NCBI GenBank assembly: GCA_003116995.1
Contig: BDSL01000015.1
Coordinates: forward strand, 248,001 to 312,000
Source of the DNA: Yamagishiella unicocca
Taxonomy: Eukaryota > Chlorophyta > Chlorophyceae > Chlamydomonadales > Volvocaceae
DNA: 64,000 nt
Direction of reading: 5' to 3'
The position numbers and the translations under genes are program-made. The notes under the pieces were generated by a model. That model was given only the letters and a program-made list of their open reading frames with translations, was not told where the DNA came from and did no database searches. Below are positions 34,430 through 54,742 of the stretch, piece after piece (the first letter of the stretch is position 1; each line of letters starts with the position of its first letter).

Positions 34430-37400
34430 TCAAACAGCCTTGGGCCAGGGCCCCTGAAGCTCCTCCACCGGCGTCCCCGCCAATATGTACGGCAGCTTGG
34501 CGGACACCAGCGACTCCAGCTCCTGCGGAAGGGCGCGCGCGCGCACGCATTCGGGTCGATGACTCACCCTATGTACGATGTACCGGTACGGCAGCAAGCA
34601 AGCGGCGCTGCGAACGTAAGGACAGGTTTGCCTTCCTCAAACCGCGCTACGTGCGAGGGCTGGCCCGCAAGGAGACAACAATAACTCGCCCGGGGGTCAG
34701 TTCCGCAACCAGTAAAAAAGCGGCTCTTGCGCTGGCGGCGGCAGAGCAAAGGCGCAACGGGCGCCGAGTCCCTGTCGCTGCTTGTGCACACCGCATTACA
34801 GAGGGATAATATCGTACACAAAAGGAGAGGGCCCTACCTGCAGATCGACGGTCAGCCCGGCGCGCGCATGTACCATGAGGCACTCGCGGGCGCTGCACTC
34901 GTCCGGTGTCCAGGTGTGGTAGCTGCAGCGAGGGGAGCGGGGTCAAGAGGGGAGGATGGGGGGAAGGGGGTGCTTGAAATGTGTTCGTGGGGCTGCAGGT
35001 GGATCAATGTGTTTGTGGGGCTGCAGGTGGATCAATGTGTTTGTGGGGCTGCAGGTGGATCAATGTGTTTGTGGGGCTGCAGGTGGATCAAGGCGAGCCA
35101 GCGAGCACGTGTGTGTGTACCTAGTGGCGACGAGGCAGGTCCCCGCGGAGGCATTGCACCCAAGACTTCCACAGCACGGCATCACCGCATGGCGTAGGGT
35201 GTGGCGAACATTACAACACCACCGCAACTGGGGACGCGATATAGGCCCGAACCAAACGCAAACTGCGTCCTCTTTCTGCACGCCCCTCGACACCAGCACA
35301 ACCCACTTCGAGTTGCCCCGTCCGTAAAATCCCTGCATTCCATCCCTCTGCTAGGCTTTGTGTTTTCCATTCCCATCCAGGAAACGCCCTCCTTCGCACT
35401 TGCCGTACGGGTCGTACTGCCGTACAACCGTACCGTGTGTAGTTCTCGTGGTCGTAGTGTGCTAGGTGGTGGTCAGTGGGGCGCCAGGCGAAGTGGTGCA
35501 GGTCGGCAGTGCTCCTCGTCATGTTGTAGTACAGCTTAGAGATACCAAGCCACTCCCACTTGTACGGCAGCAATTCGAAGACGGCAGAGCCTGCGGCCAG
35601 GCGCCGGGTGTGGGCGAGGTTAGTGGTCTAGTGATCCTTGGGTCAAGTCAAGAACACAAGGGGCATAGGAAGACGAGCAGCCGTGCCGAGTTGAGTAGAA
35701 ACGACCCGTTTACGGTTGGAAGCTCGAAGTCGTGAGGAGCCATCATTGGTGTCGTGCCATAGCAAAGTTTCGAGGTGAAGGGGCAGCGCGAGCGTGAAAG
35801 GTTTGACGTTGACAGGCAGCAGGCGGACGAGAAGGTAAGGGTCGTTGACACCATTTTGAGTGCCCGTGTCCGAGGCACGCACCCTCGGCATTCAGCACGG
35901 CCGTTACGAAGGCACCGCTGCTAGTTCCCCGGATCAAGGTAATGGAACCGAATCCGACGGACGGGGCCTGTCGAGTGCCGTTTTGGGTGAGCCACTTCGC
36001 AAAGGCACACGCTATCGGTCGCGGATGCTACTGTCGGTGTGGCGGGCTGACAGCACGCGCCAGAGCGCCGCGGGTTTGCGGAATGGATTGCCAAAATGTC
36101 ATAAAGCCAATGAGCAGGCCGGCTGGCACGAGCCAGCGGGCCTGCCCAGTGGCTCTGCGACATTTTGGCAACCCTCTCCGCAAGGGACGCGGCGTCGGGC
36201 AGGCGCTGTCAGTTGCGGACGCCGCTGTGGGTGTATGTAGCTAAGCCTATGCGGGTGCTCCTGTCACCTGGCCTTCTCCTGATAGTTCCACTTGACATAG
36301 CATCATTGAAACCGCATCGCGCCGACAAAACCCTGTAAGTATAACTGACCCTGACGACCTCACACTCAACCCTTCAGCAGCATTCACTCGTCTTCCAACT
36401 TTCAAACCACGAGCTGCATCCCCGCGTCCGGTGCTCAGCCCCTCCGCCCCCAGCCCTCCCTGCCGCTTTCCTCCCAACGCCCCTCCCACCTCGCTCCCTC
36501 CCCTCTCGCCTCACCTGGCGCCATGAGCGGGGCGGTGGCCAGCAGCGGGCCGTGCCGAGCCACCACCACGGAGCTCCTCGCAAAGGTATCCAAGTGCGAC
36601 ACGAACGGCGCATCGGTCGAGAGCGTCACAGTGCGCAGCGCCATGCCGTGAGCGCCAGCCACCCGCCGTAGCGTCGTCTGCACGTCCTCCCAGTTAACCA
36701 CCTGGAGGCGAGCCACGGCACCCCCACGGCGCAAGGGGCAGCGAACGCATGGTTTTGGTGCATTAGTCGGCGCTGGGGTGACGGTGGAGGTGCCGGGTTC
36801 GAGGCGCGCAGGTAGCACAGATTCATGTGATGGTTGCGGGCACATGCGTTGCGGCGCAGGGATCCGCCAATCACGTCCGGCAAAGGCATCGGGAGATAAG
36901 GCGGTGCCGCACAGCGCTCATGGGACCAGGACACACGCACGGCAGCCTCGACTCGCATTCCCGACCCACCCCGGACACACGCACGGCAGCCTCGACTCGC
37001 ATTCCCGACCCACCCCGTCCACTAGAGGCTGCTAGCACGGCATTCGCCCGTTCACCCAGCTGTGCTTCCAACCACCAAAAGGCCGCCCGCCGGCCACCCT
37101 GCCCAGCCGTGCCGCACCGTCCCTCGTTCCCTCCGCGGCACCCTAATGCCAGCAGGGCTTCACATTCGGTTGCTGTCGTACCGGAGGGTAGTCCTCGTGC
37201 GCTATCAGCAGCGTCAGCACCGGCGGGGTTCCGGCCGTGAGCTCGGGTTGTGGGGTGCCTGGTGTCCACACGGGAGCGGCGGGCAGACCCGCCCGCTTGT
37301 AGGCGGCCGCCCTGCAAGGACGAAGCAAGCTGTGGTGTTGAAGCCGGAAGTGTTGAAGCCGGAACTGTTGAAGCCGGAAGTGCTGAAGCCGGAACTGTTG

Positions 37401-39965
37401 AAGCCGGAACTGTTGAAGCCGGAACCGGTCTCTAGTGTTTAAGCCGGGACGAGTGCCTCCGGCGTATTGCTCTGAACCCAGGCGCAAAACCGTGTGCGTT
37501 CCGCCCGCACACACCCTGCCTCAGCCGCCTCCAGGTGGCCTCCGATTTGTGAGGCGTCCCGCACTTGTCGTGCATCGTAGATAAAACCGTTCCAACGGTA
37601 TCATCAAGTCGTCGCACCACGGCCCCCTATCCTTGGTGGCGCCCGCCCCAGCCCAGCCCAGCGCACCTCACCCCACCCCACGCAACGCCCCTTGTTACTC
37701 TTGCGCCCTTCGCGCCGGTTTCCTCGCCCCCCCCAGCCCACGTGCCCCCGCACCTGAACTCCGCTGCGTAGTCCGGGTCGCTGAAGCCCACGCCCCACAT
37801 CTTGTTGACATATCTGGCGCAGCCGTCGTAGCGCCACAGGTCCCCGTGGTCCGCACCGATGAAGCCGGTCTTGCGCTCGGGGTGGGTGTACCTGGGGGGG
37901 CGCGGGGTGGTGGTGGCGGTAATGGTATTAGCATGGACGAGCGGCAGCGAGTGGGGACCGAGTGGTGAACAAGCGGCGATGAGTATGTGTTGGACGGGAT
38001 ATAGGCTGGAGGTTAGCGGACAGCGTCAGGTCCGCTAACAAGGACGTGAGGACGACGGCTGGGTAGGCGGCGGGAGGTGTTGGTTTGGGTGCAGGTTCGG
38101 GATGGAGGGCTGCGTCGTTGTATGTTGCCCTCCACACCGCCCACCGGGGGGCCCCCTCGCCAACCCCCGCCCGCCGGACCAACATCTCGGCCCCCCCGGC
38201 CCCCGCCAGGCCGGCTGCCTGCACCATCCCACCTGTCTTGCACCACCAGCAGGTTCTCAATGGCGAGCCACGACAGTTTGGGGAAGGCCTGCAAACGCAG
38301 ACGGCATGTGTCGCGATTAGTCGTGGCGCAGGTCGTTGGGGTAGGACGAACAACCGTCTGGACGAGATTGCGATCACGCGACGTACGGCAGAGCCCCGCC
38401 GGATCTGGTGGCGGCGGCGGCGGCGAGACGTCTGGGTCCTTTGTCACCCCGGCCAGGGTGACGCATGCCTCGCCCCGCGGTTCGCAACCACGTTGGCAGG
38501 CTGGTAGAGGTCTAGAGGCCTCGGGGTCTAGAGGGAGGTGCAACGTGCGGCACCATGCAGGTTGGGAGCTTGGCAAGGCGCCAGTCTCACCAGCCCATGC
38601 GGCAAGACATGGATGAGATTGGTACGTGGATATAGGGACGGCTCACAGCGTGCAGCACGAAGCAACATGCGCTCATGGGCGCCATCCAATGGGCCTTGAC
38701 GGACGGGGAGGAAGTGTCGCAGCCGGCCTGCAGCCCTACCTCCAGGTCGGTGTGGTCGATGATGGGCGGAACAGGGGCGCCGCCCCGGCGCACGCCGGGC
38801 GACACCGCCAGCGCCAGCATCTCCTTGAACCAGTCGTTCATCTCCTGAGGGAGGGCCAGGAATGCACCCAGCGCCATGTGAGTGACGTCCGGTGTGCGCG
38901 AGAGGTCAGCGCCGACCTGGCCGCATCGGCACGGCCAACAGCACATGACGCTCTGAGCCCTTCCCTCCCCGGTCCGCAAAGTGCATACACAGCCCCTGAT
39001 GCCCCCGATGCCTAGCTGTACGACTCAACACCAGCTCCAGCCCCCGGGAACAACGTCCCTCAACCGCTCAACCGCCACGGCCCCCGGCCCTTCCCTTCCC
39101 CACACGAGTTAACCAGTCGCCTCCGCCCCACCGCAACTGCCATACAGAAACTCTATGCCCCACCACTACTGCCAACAAATATTCTCCGGCCCACCACAAC
39201 TGCTGACGGAAACCCAGGAGGGAATCTTACGGCTCCTACCTTACGCAAGTTGGGCAGCAAGATGCGGTCGACGAAGCGGCTGCGGTTGCCGCTGGTGTCA
39301 GCGCGCCAGGAGCCGTTCACGAGGACTGAAAAGGTCGTCAGCATGATCTCCGCCCAGTGACCCAAGTTGTCGGGGAACGCCGGGAAAGGGAAATCCACCA
39401 GCAGCGTTGTCCCCGGCAGGAAGCCGGCACGCAGGTTGTCAGTCAAGGCCGAGATGTTGCCTATGGGCAGGTTGATGAGGGCGCAGTTGACGGACAAGCC
39501 CTCCTCCAGCGCACTGTCGCCAGTGCTGTTGGGTGCGGCCTCAGGCGCGCTGCTAGCGTCATCGGGTTCCTCTCCCGGCCGTAGCATGGCTGCTGGCGGG
39601 ACCAGCGCGTACCACTTGTGCGCATGCCAGTAGGCGTTGTGGTATATCTTGTAGGACGGAGATGTACGTGTCATCGACGTGTACAGGGGCTCCTCGTCAC
39701 GCGCGTAGGGTCCGGCGCTACACCAGTTGGGCAGCGACAGGGTGTGGTCGACGGTGGTGCGTGGGACTGCTGGGGCACCCGCTCGCGCCCTCGCCTGCGT
39801 CGCCTTCCCGGTGGCGGGACGCGGCACTTGCTGCTGCGCCTGCTGCTTCGGCAATGACAGTCCGTCCACAAGCACCGAGGCGCTAATATCTTGCAGGACA
39901 CCAAGCGCCACCGCCACCAACACGAGCCCCGGACATAGAACTCTGTTCGTCCGCATGACTGGCAT
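34430..39965 (-). CDS. GT61/DUF563-type glycosyltransferase, type II membrane protein
   Basis: Nine minus-strand exons in phase: 39965-39240, 38844-38740, 38288-38233, 37891-37754, 37311-37182, 36701-36515, 35590-35434, 34922-34838, 34522-34430, giving 558 residues. The N-terminus MPVMRTNRV then LCPGLVLVAVALGVL is a signal anchor, followed by a Gln/Pro/Ala stem, so the catalytic part should face the Golgi lumen. DUF563-like marks are NLGHWAEIMLTTFSVLV, DRILLPNL, a VVNWEDVQTTLRRV segment before STDAPFVSHLDTFARSSVVV, and ARHGPLLATAPLMAPG, where the family usually has HGAGL-like residues, followed by VFELLPYKWEW. Cysteines and WTPDECSARECL near the end suggest disulfides. The family adds xylose, arabinose, GlcNAc or similar sugars; the donor and acceptor cannot be told. 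ATG 39965 or 39956 may be the start. Confidence 0.8.
34987..35091. repeat. 28-bp tandem repeat in a glycosyltransferase intron
   Basis: Four copies of a 28-bp unit with core gtggggctgcaggtggatca, in intron 34923-35433. Each copy holds a ctgcag motif. Confidence 0.85.
36047..36212. other. Long imperfect hairpin in a glycosyltransferase intron
   Basis: Arms 36047-36127 and 36132-36212 (81 nt each) are inverted copies of each other with scattered mismatches; the centre is gctggc-acga-gccagc, and matched blocks include tgccaaaatgtc with gacattttggca and ctgacag with ctgtcag. It sits in the 924-bp intron 35591-36514. Confidence 0.8.
36929..37016 (+). repeat. Perfect 44-bp tandem duplication
   Basis: Two identical 44-bp copies, each starting ggacacacgcacggcagcct, in intron 36702-37181 of the glycosyltransferase gene. 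Confidence 0.9.
37337..37426 (+). repeat. 15-bp tandem repeat in a glycosyltransferase intron
   Basis: Six copies of gttgaagccggaact/agt within intron 37312-37753. Confidence 0.9.
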
Positions 39966-40548
39966 TTATATGCACGCGATCAGCAAAGGCAACGGCGAGC
40001 CACGGTTGCAGGTCTAATCAAACTGTAGCCGATCCGAGGCAATTATGCGTGCCTAGTTCGTGCCTTGATATCTACGGACGCCACTACGAGGCAGCTCAAA
40101 CATACTATCTATTGGTTGCAGTCTGCATCATGTAGTCCGTTCAGCCTCCTCAACAGCCTGGCCCCAAAAGTTAAGAAAGGGTGAACGGGCTCAACCAATT
40201 TGAAGGTGGAATTGCCAAGACAAAACAGGATCTTATTATTGGTAGGAGGACAGTGTACTATGTGTGCGCAACAATTTGCCGTAGGGCGGAATGAAGTGCC
40301 TTACTGGACTGACCTGGACTGACCGATGAATCCAAATGTGTCGAGCTATGGATCGGCATACAAACCAAAGTCCTAATTTGCAGTTGTAAACAAATATCAA
40401 ACAGGAGCAAAACAGCCCCCGACCTATTCATTCAGAACTGCGTACTTTCCCAAGGAGCACTTTGCCGGACGCCGGCCATAGTTTTCCTTTCGCAAGCTTG
40501 CCCAGCCTAGTCAGCTCAGGTGTTTCGTGCCTAGCAGTTCGAGCAGCT
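39966..40548. promoter_or_regulatory. Shared divergent promoter region of the glycosyltransferase and PLAT genes
   Basis: 583 bp between two divergent start codons, lower in GC than the flanking exons. A tataaat directly before the glycosyltransferase ATG is too close to be its TATA box. No other motif is convincing. Confidence 0.5.
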
Positions 40549-43500
40549 ATGCAGCTCGTAAATGGAAACGTTGTAGCGCCCGGTCGGCGGTTGGCTACCC
40601 CTTGGCTTCAACATCCGCCCCTGGTGCAGCGGAGCTGCATAGCGCAAGCAGGTCGCGACAGGGCTCGTGATAAAAACTCTCGCAGCACGGGCCCAGGCGT
40701 ATCATCGAATGCCTGGCTGTTGCCAACGAGCCTCGTGTCGGAGCGACGCGCCAAGGTACCGGACGAGGGCGCGCGCAGTTTCTGGAGTTGGAAATTTATG
40801 TACTGTGTAATGTAGGCAGAGAGGTTGCTGTCAACATTACCGGTTAGGACCATCGAGCTAAGCCTGCGTAGGGCAGGCATGTCGACAGTGTCTGGCCACG
40901 TCAGGCTGCTTGCCTTGTTCCGATTAGTGAATTTGACGCCTTTCGGAACAAATATCACTGCCATGGGCTAAATCATTACCAAGGTGTCATGTTGTCGTTT
41001 CGGCAATATTGGTTATCCTCGAACAGTCGACGTTTTTCGCAGTATCTGCGTCTGCAGTTGACGCAGCACAGGTCGTGCGAGGTTTCGCGGCGCCTACTCC
41101 CATTCCTGAAAGGGTCGTCGTCCACGTTCGTGCAGTCACCTCGCCACTCGGACACGGCGGTTGCCGTTATCGATTTACTGTTTGCCCCCTCCCTTTCTAT
41201 GCAGGATGGCTCCTCCGCGTCCGATGCCGATGACCCCTTGACTGTTTACACGATCCGCTTCACCACTGGGACGGCACGCGGCTCGGCCCTGTCCGAGCCT
41301 TACGCTGCCGTTAACGTATGCCTTATCGGCCAGGACGGCGTGGCGGCCATGCACCGTGTTAGCCCGGTCAACGACCCCATCGAGTCTCGGGCGCACACAG
41401 TTGAGATGTGCCAGGTGCGGGTTTCGAGGGGGCCGCGTAAGGGCTCGCTTGCATGGGGCTGGTGCAGGATATGTGCCTATTTAGTCGTGGCAATGGCACA
41501 TCCTTTGCGATGCCTCTTCCTTTCCGGCCTGAATCCTTTGAATATTAGTCCGCCAAGCGCTCAAGTCCGCCGGCACTCCGTCCTTTCAAACCCGGCACTC
41601 ATTGCCTGCACCGCGGACGCGGTCATGCCACCCTCACAAGCCCTTCACGCCCTGCGCCGCCTTGCAGATCATCGGTCCCGAGGTCGGCGCCGATTGCAGC
41701 GGCGCGCTTGCTGACGCTGCGGCTAGCAACGGTGGGCAGCAGACACCCCCGCAAACGAGGGGTGGGGCAGCGAGCACCAGCGGCACGAATTTCGTAGGAC
41801 GGCCGCCGCCGCCCCCGCCGCCCAAGCGGCGTTTCCAGGAGGGCTCAGTGGACGAGGTGAGCGGGTCTGTCGGGAAGGTGTGCTTGGGGGTTGAAGAGAT
41901 GTAGGCTGCAACGAGTGGCCATCGTAACTGCTCGTGCAGCTAGCTGTTGCTCGCGAGTACCAGCCGTCCACAATTTTGATCCCAGGTGCAGTAACTGCGG
42001 ACAATGAGTTGCCTGACGGCATAACGGTACCATAACTGCGTTGACCCATTACTTGTCCGAGAGATGCGGCAACTGCTGCAGCATTCGCTTCACGACGTCC
42101 GGTCACCCCCTCGGTATCCTGCGTCCAGGTGAGCATCCTGGTTCCGGAGCTAGGGCCTCTGTCGCGCGTACTGGTCGGCGTGGAGAGCGGCACCTGGTAC
42201 CTGGACGAGATGGACGTCGTGTCGTCCAGGACACAGAACCTAGACAGGTGAGTCCGGGGCTGGAGCGGCGGTGTGCAGGGCATTGCGATCAAGCCGGCAA
42301 GTGCCATTTGGGCCGGCTTAGCTTGCAGGTTGTGTGTAAAACGTTGTTGTCGCGCGCGTGTGAAACCGTTGAACGCTGTTTTACGGCCCGCGTGTGCTGC
42401 TCGGGTGCACTCTCTGAAAGGGCCTACATGGTGGGGGTGAACGGAAGCGCAGGGCAGAGAAACAGGCATGCAAATAACTGCCTGCGCACAGGCGGTAACT
42501 GATACGTAGTTCAGTTAGTCGTTGTTTACTGATACGTAGTTCAGTTAGTCGTTGTCTTCTTTGGCACATTTTGGGTACCCTTGCATCCCATGCCGTAATG
42601 GTAACAGCGTCGGAGTCCCCTTCCGGAAACACAGGTTCGTGTGCCGGCGATCTCTCGGCGGCAAGGCCGGGGAGGGCGCAGCTCTTTTGACGCCAGTGCC
42701 CGTGGGCGCAGTGGTGTACGGCGAGGGTGACGCGGCCGTGGTTCTCACGAAGGTACGACACAAGGGAAGATGGCAGTCGCCTGGGTGCGCTTGCGGCGAG
42801 GGAGGCTTCTTTCCAACGGTTAATATTTTGCTGAGGTGTTCGTAGACGCAATGCCGTGCCGTCGGACGGAGGCCCACAACAACCGGCGCCTTGCGCCTTC
42901 TAAGGCAATGATAGCTATTACGACATCCACGAGGAGGAGGACAGCATCCGGATCTGTGGGCAGAAGTCTGGGGGCAGTGTGTGCGAACGACCGGGCGCTT
43001 GGGGATGCGGCACGGCACGCTCCGGAACCAATTCGCACCTCCTGAAGCACCGCCACCACAACGATCTAGCGCTGTGGGTATATCAGCGCCTCGCGGCGCT
43101 GCGCGCGAACGCAGTGGGGGCGTGGGAGACATTCGCCAAGACGAGTGGCAAGGGTGTTCTCGATGTGGGACAAGCTCGTCTGGGTCCCACGGGCGCAGTG
43201 CCGTCGCTGCGCTCGGCTACACACTCGTCCCCCGTGCGACCCATATGCCGTTGGTGCCCGCAGGACCAGGCCTCTGCGCTGTGGTCTCTCAACATGTCGG
43301 ACTACGGCGACATGAAGCGCCGCGTCGCAGCCACCACCACACTGCTGGTCGCCAGCGGCGCCAGCCTGGCGGCGCTGATGGGCGGCACAGCGGCGGCGCT
43401 GCCGTACACGGCGGGCGGCGCAGTAGGTCAGTCAGGGGTGCAGCATTTTCATAAGCCCCGTAGAGAACCTAGGTTTGCGCCGTAGAACAGCGGTCAGGAA

Positions 43501-44402
43501 GGCATGTCGGCTTCCTAATCGCACGTGCACGTTGGCGTCCTGCCGCCTGTCGGCGCCAAGTGACTTTCGGGCAGCGGTGTTCAGCTCACCGCCACCGAGC
43601 CACATCGAGGGTTCGTTCGTCAGGAGATCCCGCGACCGTGCGCGGCATCCGCGGCCGCGACTTGCTGCTTGCCGACCCCGCTGCAGGCCTGGTGTACCAG
43701 TGGATGCTGATGCGCGGTGTGGACCACGTCATGGAGGCGGCGACGGGGCAGCAGAAGATGCAGCAGAGCCTGTCCGGCTCCACATTCCGCAGCCCGGGCG
43801 TCGGCGGCGACAGCGCCGCCAAGCCAACCACGTCTGCGGGCAGCGCCCTGGCGGGGACTGGAGCCATGGGGATGGGCGGCCCGGGGAGCGGCATCCTGGG
43901 CAGCGCCCCCGTGAGGCTGGGCTTCGTGTGCGCCTCGGCGGCCCTGGGTCTGGCGCTGCTGTCCCAGGAGGAAGCAGGTGCGCTGTTGTGGCCCAGGATG
44001 GTGACCCATGGGTCCGGTGCTGCGGCCAGTAATCAGCCGCGCCGCCGATCATGGGGACACAGTACGCGGTTCGCCGTACGTGGGTACGTTTCCCGATACG
44101 TGCTATCGAGGTCCGCTTTTACTGAGATGCCTCCTTGTCCTGCCACCTGATGCTTTGCCGCAGTCACGACTGTTACCGCTGCGGGGCTCACGGAGGGCTC
44201 TACCGGGTACGGTCCCATGGCGGCGTGGCAGCTGGCGCTGGGGGTGCTGGGCTTTTTGACGTACAAGGTGGCGATGGTGGGCGTCTCTCTGGGAGACGCG
44301 GGCGCCAGCTCCGGTGGATTGGGGTTGGCTGCCAAGGTGCTGCAGCGCCAATCAAGCAGCTTCGGTAACCAGACCGAGCTGGAGAAGTACAAGCGCGATT
44401 GA
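40549..44402 (+). CDS. PLAT/LH2-domain protein with C-terminal membrane segments, possibly plastid-targeted
   Basis: Exons: 40549-40755, 41072-41125 (tentative), 41205-41414, 41668-41856, 42129-42247, 42635-42752, 43048-43426 (start tentative; may contain an in-frame intron 43198-43263), 43624-43977, 44164-44402; phases close to 622 residues. The first exon is rich in Arg, Ser and Pro with almost no acidic residues at its start, like a chloroplast transit peptide, and VVRGFAAP resembles a cleavage site. PLAT/LH2 marks: YTIRFTTGTARGS, YAAVNVCLIG, FQEGSVDE, then VSILVPELGPLSRVLVGVES and TWYLDEMDVV; a Pro-rich loop interrupts the domain. Three hydrophobic segments follow (LLVASGASLAALMG, GFVCASAALGLALL, WQLALGVLGFLTYKVAMVG), so the PLAT domain is tethered to a membrane. 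PLAT domains bind lipids or proteins. No lipoxygenase or lipase domain is present. Confidence 0.72.
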
Positions 44403-46011
44403 GCCGGAGCGACGCGGATGCTGGGGCAGCAGCGACTGTCGTATGGCTATTACCGTCAGAGCAGAGCCCAAACAGCCTGTTCATTACGATGCCGACTTGG
44501 GCTGCTGCCGCTGCCGGTGGGGGGAAGAAGGTTTTGCTGTTGGCCCCGTTCGGTAACCTCAGCTCACGGCCGCCAAGGGTTATCCCCGTGATGCCACACC
44601 TACGCTTCGATCGTTTTGTTGATCTTTGTTAGGGTTTTGAGCGATGCTGTGATGCGACAGGCGTGGATCGTGGCTGCGGAGGATGTAAATGCGTACTGGC
44701 ATGCCTGGGACCTCGCCCAGGCGGCGGTTCGCCCAGTTGGTAGCATTGCCCTCGATGCAAGTCAGGGGGATAATGCGGTGTCGTCCCCGGGGGGCCGCGT
44801 CAACACGTACATACTGCCGTTCGGCGTTGGTGTGTTCTCGCGATGCAGACAGTTGACATGGTTGCAAGGCTGAGGGGCCAGGGGCAGTCCCCTGTGTTTT
44901 GGCGTGCAAGCCGGTGCAGCATGGTGGGTATGTTTGCTTGCAGCCTTGTATGTACGGCATAGACGACAGCTGCTTTGATGGCCTGCCGTCAATGAGTGAT
45001 TGGCGCATGGACGCCTCTGACTGGCCAGCTAGTAGCGGCTGTCGGGCGCGCGCCTTCAGGGCATTTCCTGATGAGGCAATGTATGTCATGTGAGGTTGCA
45101 GTCCTGTGGTGGAAGCAACTGATTGTTGTGCCCAAGCGAGTGGTCTAGTTGGTGCGGTGGTGGCGGGAGTGGTCGTACGCTTTAGTGTTCATTTTGTTTT
45201 TATTTTGGCACAGGATTTATTTGCTCGGTTATTCTCTTAAGCACAATCGCCCAGCATGGCTGGTAATGCCGCTGCACATGAATCGGTGTAATTCAGTTTT
45301 CCGATCAATAGGCTGGACAGTGGCTGGATATCCAACAGGCCTGCCAGCATTTATGGTGCCTGCCGTGGATATTGCCTGCGGATCGCGGTCTTCAGCATTG
45401 CGTGTCTTCAGAATTCCTGTCAGGTCAGACAAAGTATGTCGCAAAGGGGCAGAAATCGCAGAATGGATCGGCGTCAGTTAGTTCAGCGCGACGAGGGACG
45501 ATGGCGACATTTCTGACCGCGCTGATTTTGTCATCGCCCCATACTGTCCCTTCTGCGAGTTGAAGCCTAGAATGCTCGTACCCTGTGGCGCCAAGTCGAG
45601 CCGAGTTTATGACATTTGGCCATATCGCTAACTCGTTTGTTTTACTGCCATTAAAATTGTATTATTCAAGGACAGCACTATACCGTTAGTAATATTGTGC
45701 CGTTAGCAAGGGAAAGTCAGCTGTTGAGGCAGTTTCGGAGCGCGTTTGTCCGAGAGCTAGTAAGGCCTGCAATGCCTGCTATTCCTGTGCGTGGTTACAC
45801 CTCACCAATTCATATGTCACTTCCATGACTTGCGTTTGCCGAATACCCTATGCAGGACTGGGTTCTTACATCCGGGCGGCTGCCAAAGAGCCGAATTAGT
45901 CGAAAGCTTACAACCCCGCAACTCCCATCGCAATTAATCGCCGGCTGTGAAAATCCTCGTGATACCGGGCGCGGCGGCCAGCGCTAGCGCTGTAGACAGC
46001 ACGCACACATC
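44403..46011. other. Intergenic region between the PLAT gene and AFG2
   Basis: 1.6 kb with no exon seen. It holds the PLAT 3' UTR (TGTAA at 44684-44688) and the AFG2 promoter. The part 45150-45950 is AT-richer than the genes, with no clear TATA box near 46012. Confidence 0.5.
44684..44688 (+). terminator. Candidate poly(A) signal (TGTAA) of the PLAT gene
   Basis: TGTAA 282 nt after the stop codon, on the coding strand. Confidence 0.45.
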
Positions 46012-53752
<7,741 letters not shown>

Positions 53753-54742
53753 CATGACACTAGCTTGGCAATCGCGGAGGCGGCGGCCCCGTCCCTTACC
53801 CATGGCTGTGGTAGATGGTGGCTGGTGGCGGCAACTTGGGGCGCTCGGCACCAGCCGGAAATGGAGGTCGCGTGGCGTGGTTGCTCGTACTGTGTGATCG
53901 CCCGTCGGCTTGGGCCCCCAGCATGGACTTGTGCCTCGTGAGTCCCTGCTTGCTCCCGGCTCTTGGATTTTAGGGTTCTAGGGTTATACAGCAGTGTGAT
54001 AGTGTGGTTGTGCGGGTTAGGATGGTGCGCAGCTCAGGCGCCGTGAAGGAGTATCGCGGTTCCTTTCGCTGCGCGTAATGGCCATGCAAAGCTCAGCCCT
54101 GAGTCACGCGTGTTGCCCGGGCCGGCGTCCAGCGCCGCTGCAGTGCTAGCGGCCGTGCGGCCCGGCGGGACGTACGGCGGGGCGGAGCTCAACCACTGGA
54201 GTGTACCGTGCATTTGGTGGATCAAGCTCCGATGCTTCTTATAGGAGTTTCCAACGACTATACCGTTATGTCACGACGTCCGCGCCGCATGCACCGCGGG
54301 CTGTCACACACACAAACGGTGCCCGAACCGCATCGCTCGCGCTCCCCGCTGCCTGCACCCCGGCTGCCACTCAGCGGCACGCAGCTGCACGGCCCCAGCC
54401 AGCAGCGGGTTCGCCACGTGCCCGCAGCCCCAATAACAATGGGCGAGCCACCGAACACGGCGCCAAAGACCCACTGGTTCACATACCCCTCCCCCAGGCT
54501 CCAAGCGGCTGCTCCCCCCACACGACCAGCCAGCCGCACGGCACCACCGCGTCTGCGCAGGACGCAAGGCACGCTCCTCCCGTCTCGGCCGCTCCTCGGC
54601 CCTCTCACCGTCGCTTTCATTGCCGCCCTCCGCCGCAACCGCCACGCTGCCCGCACAGCCCCTACCTTACCCTTCTTCGCCCTCGCTTTTGGCCCAGCGT
54701 GGATAAAGCCGGCGGCGCATCCGCCCCACCTTACCCAACAAG
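53753..54742. other. Convergent intergenic region between AFG2 and the HAD gene
   Basis: 990 bp between two stop codons facing each other, holding both 3' UTRs. A + frame open from 54201 runs antisense into the HAD exon and is not a gene. No TGTAA was found on either strand here, so other signals must be used or were missed. Confidence 0.5.

Noticed and set aside
39964..39975. tataaat as TATA box of the glycosyltransferase gene
   Set aside because: It abuts the ATG; a start site 25-30 nt downstream would fall after both candidate start codons and inside the signal anchor.
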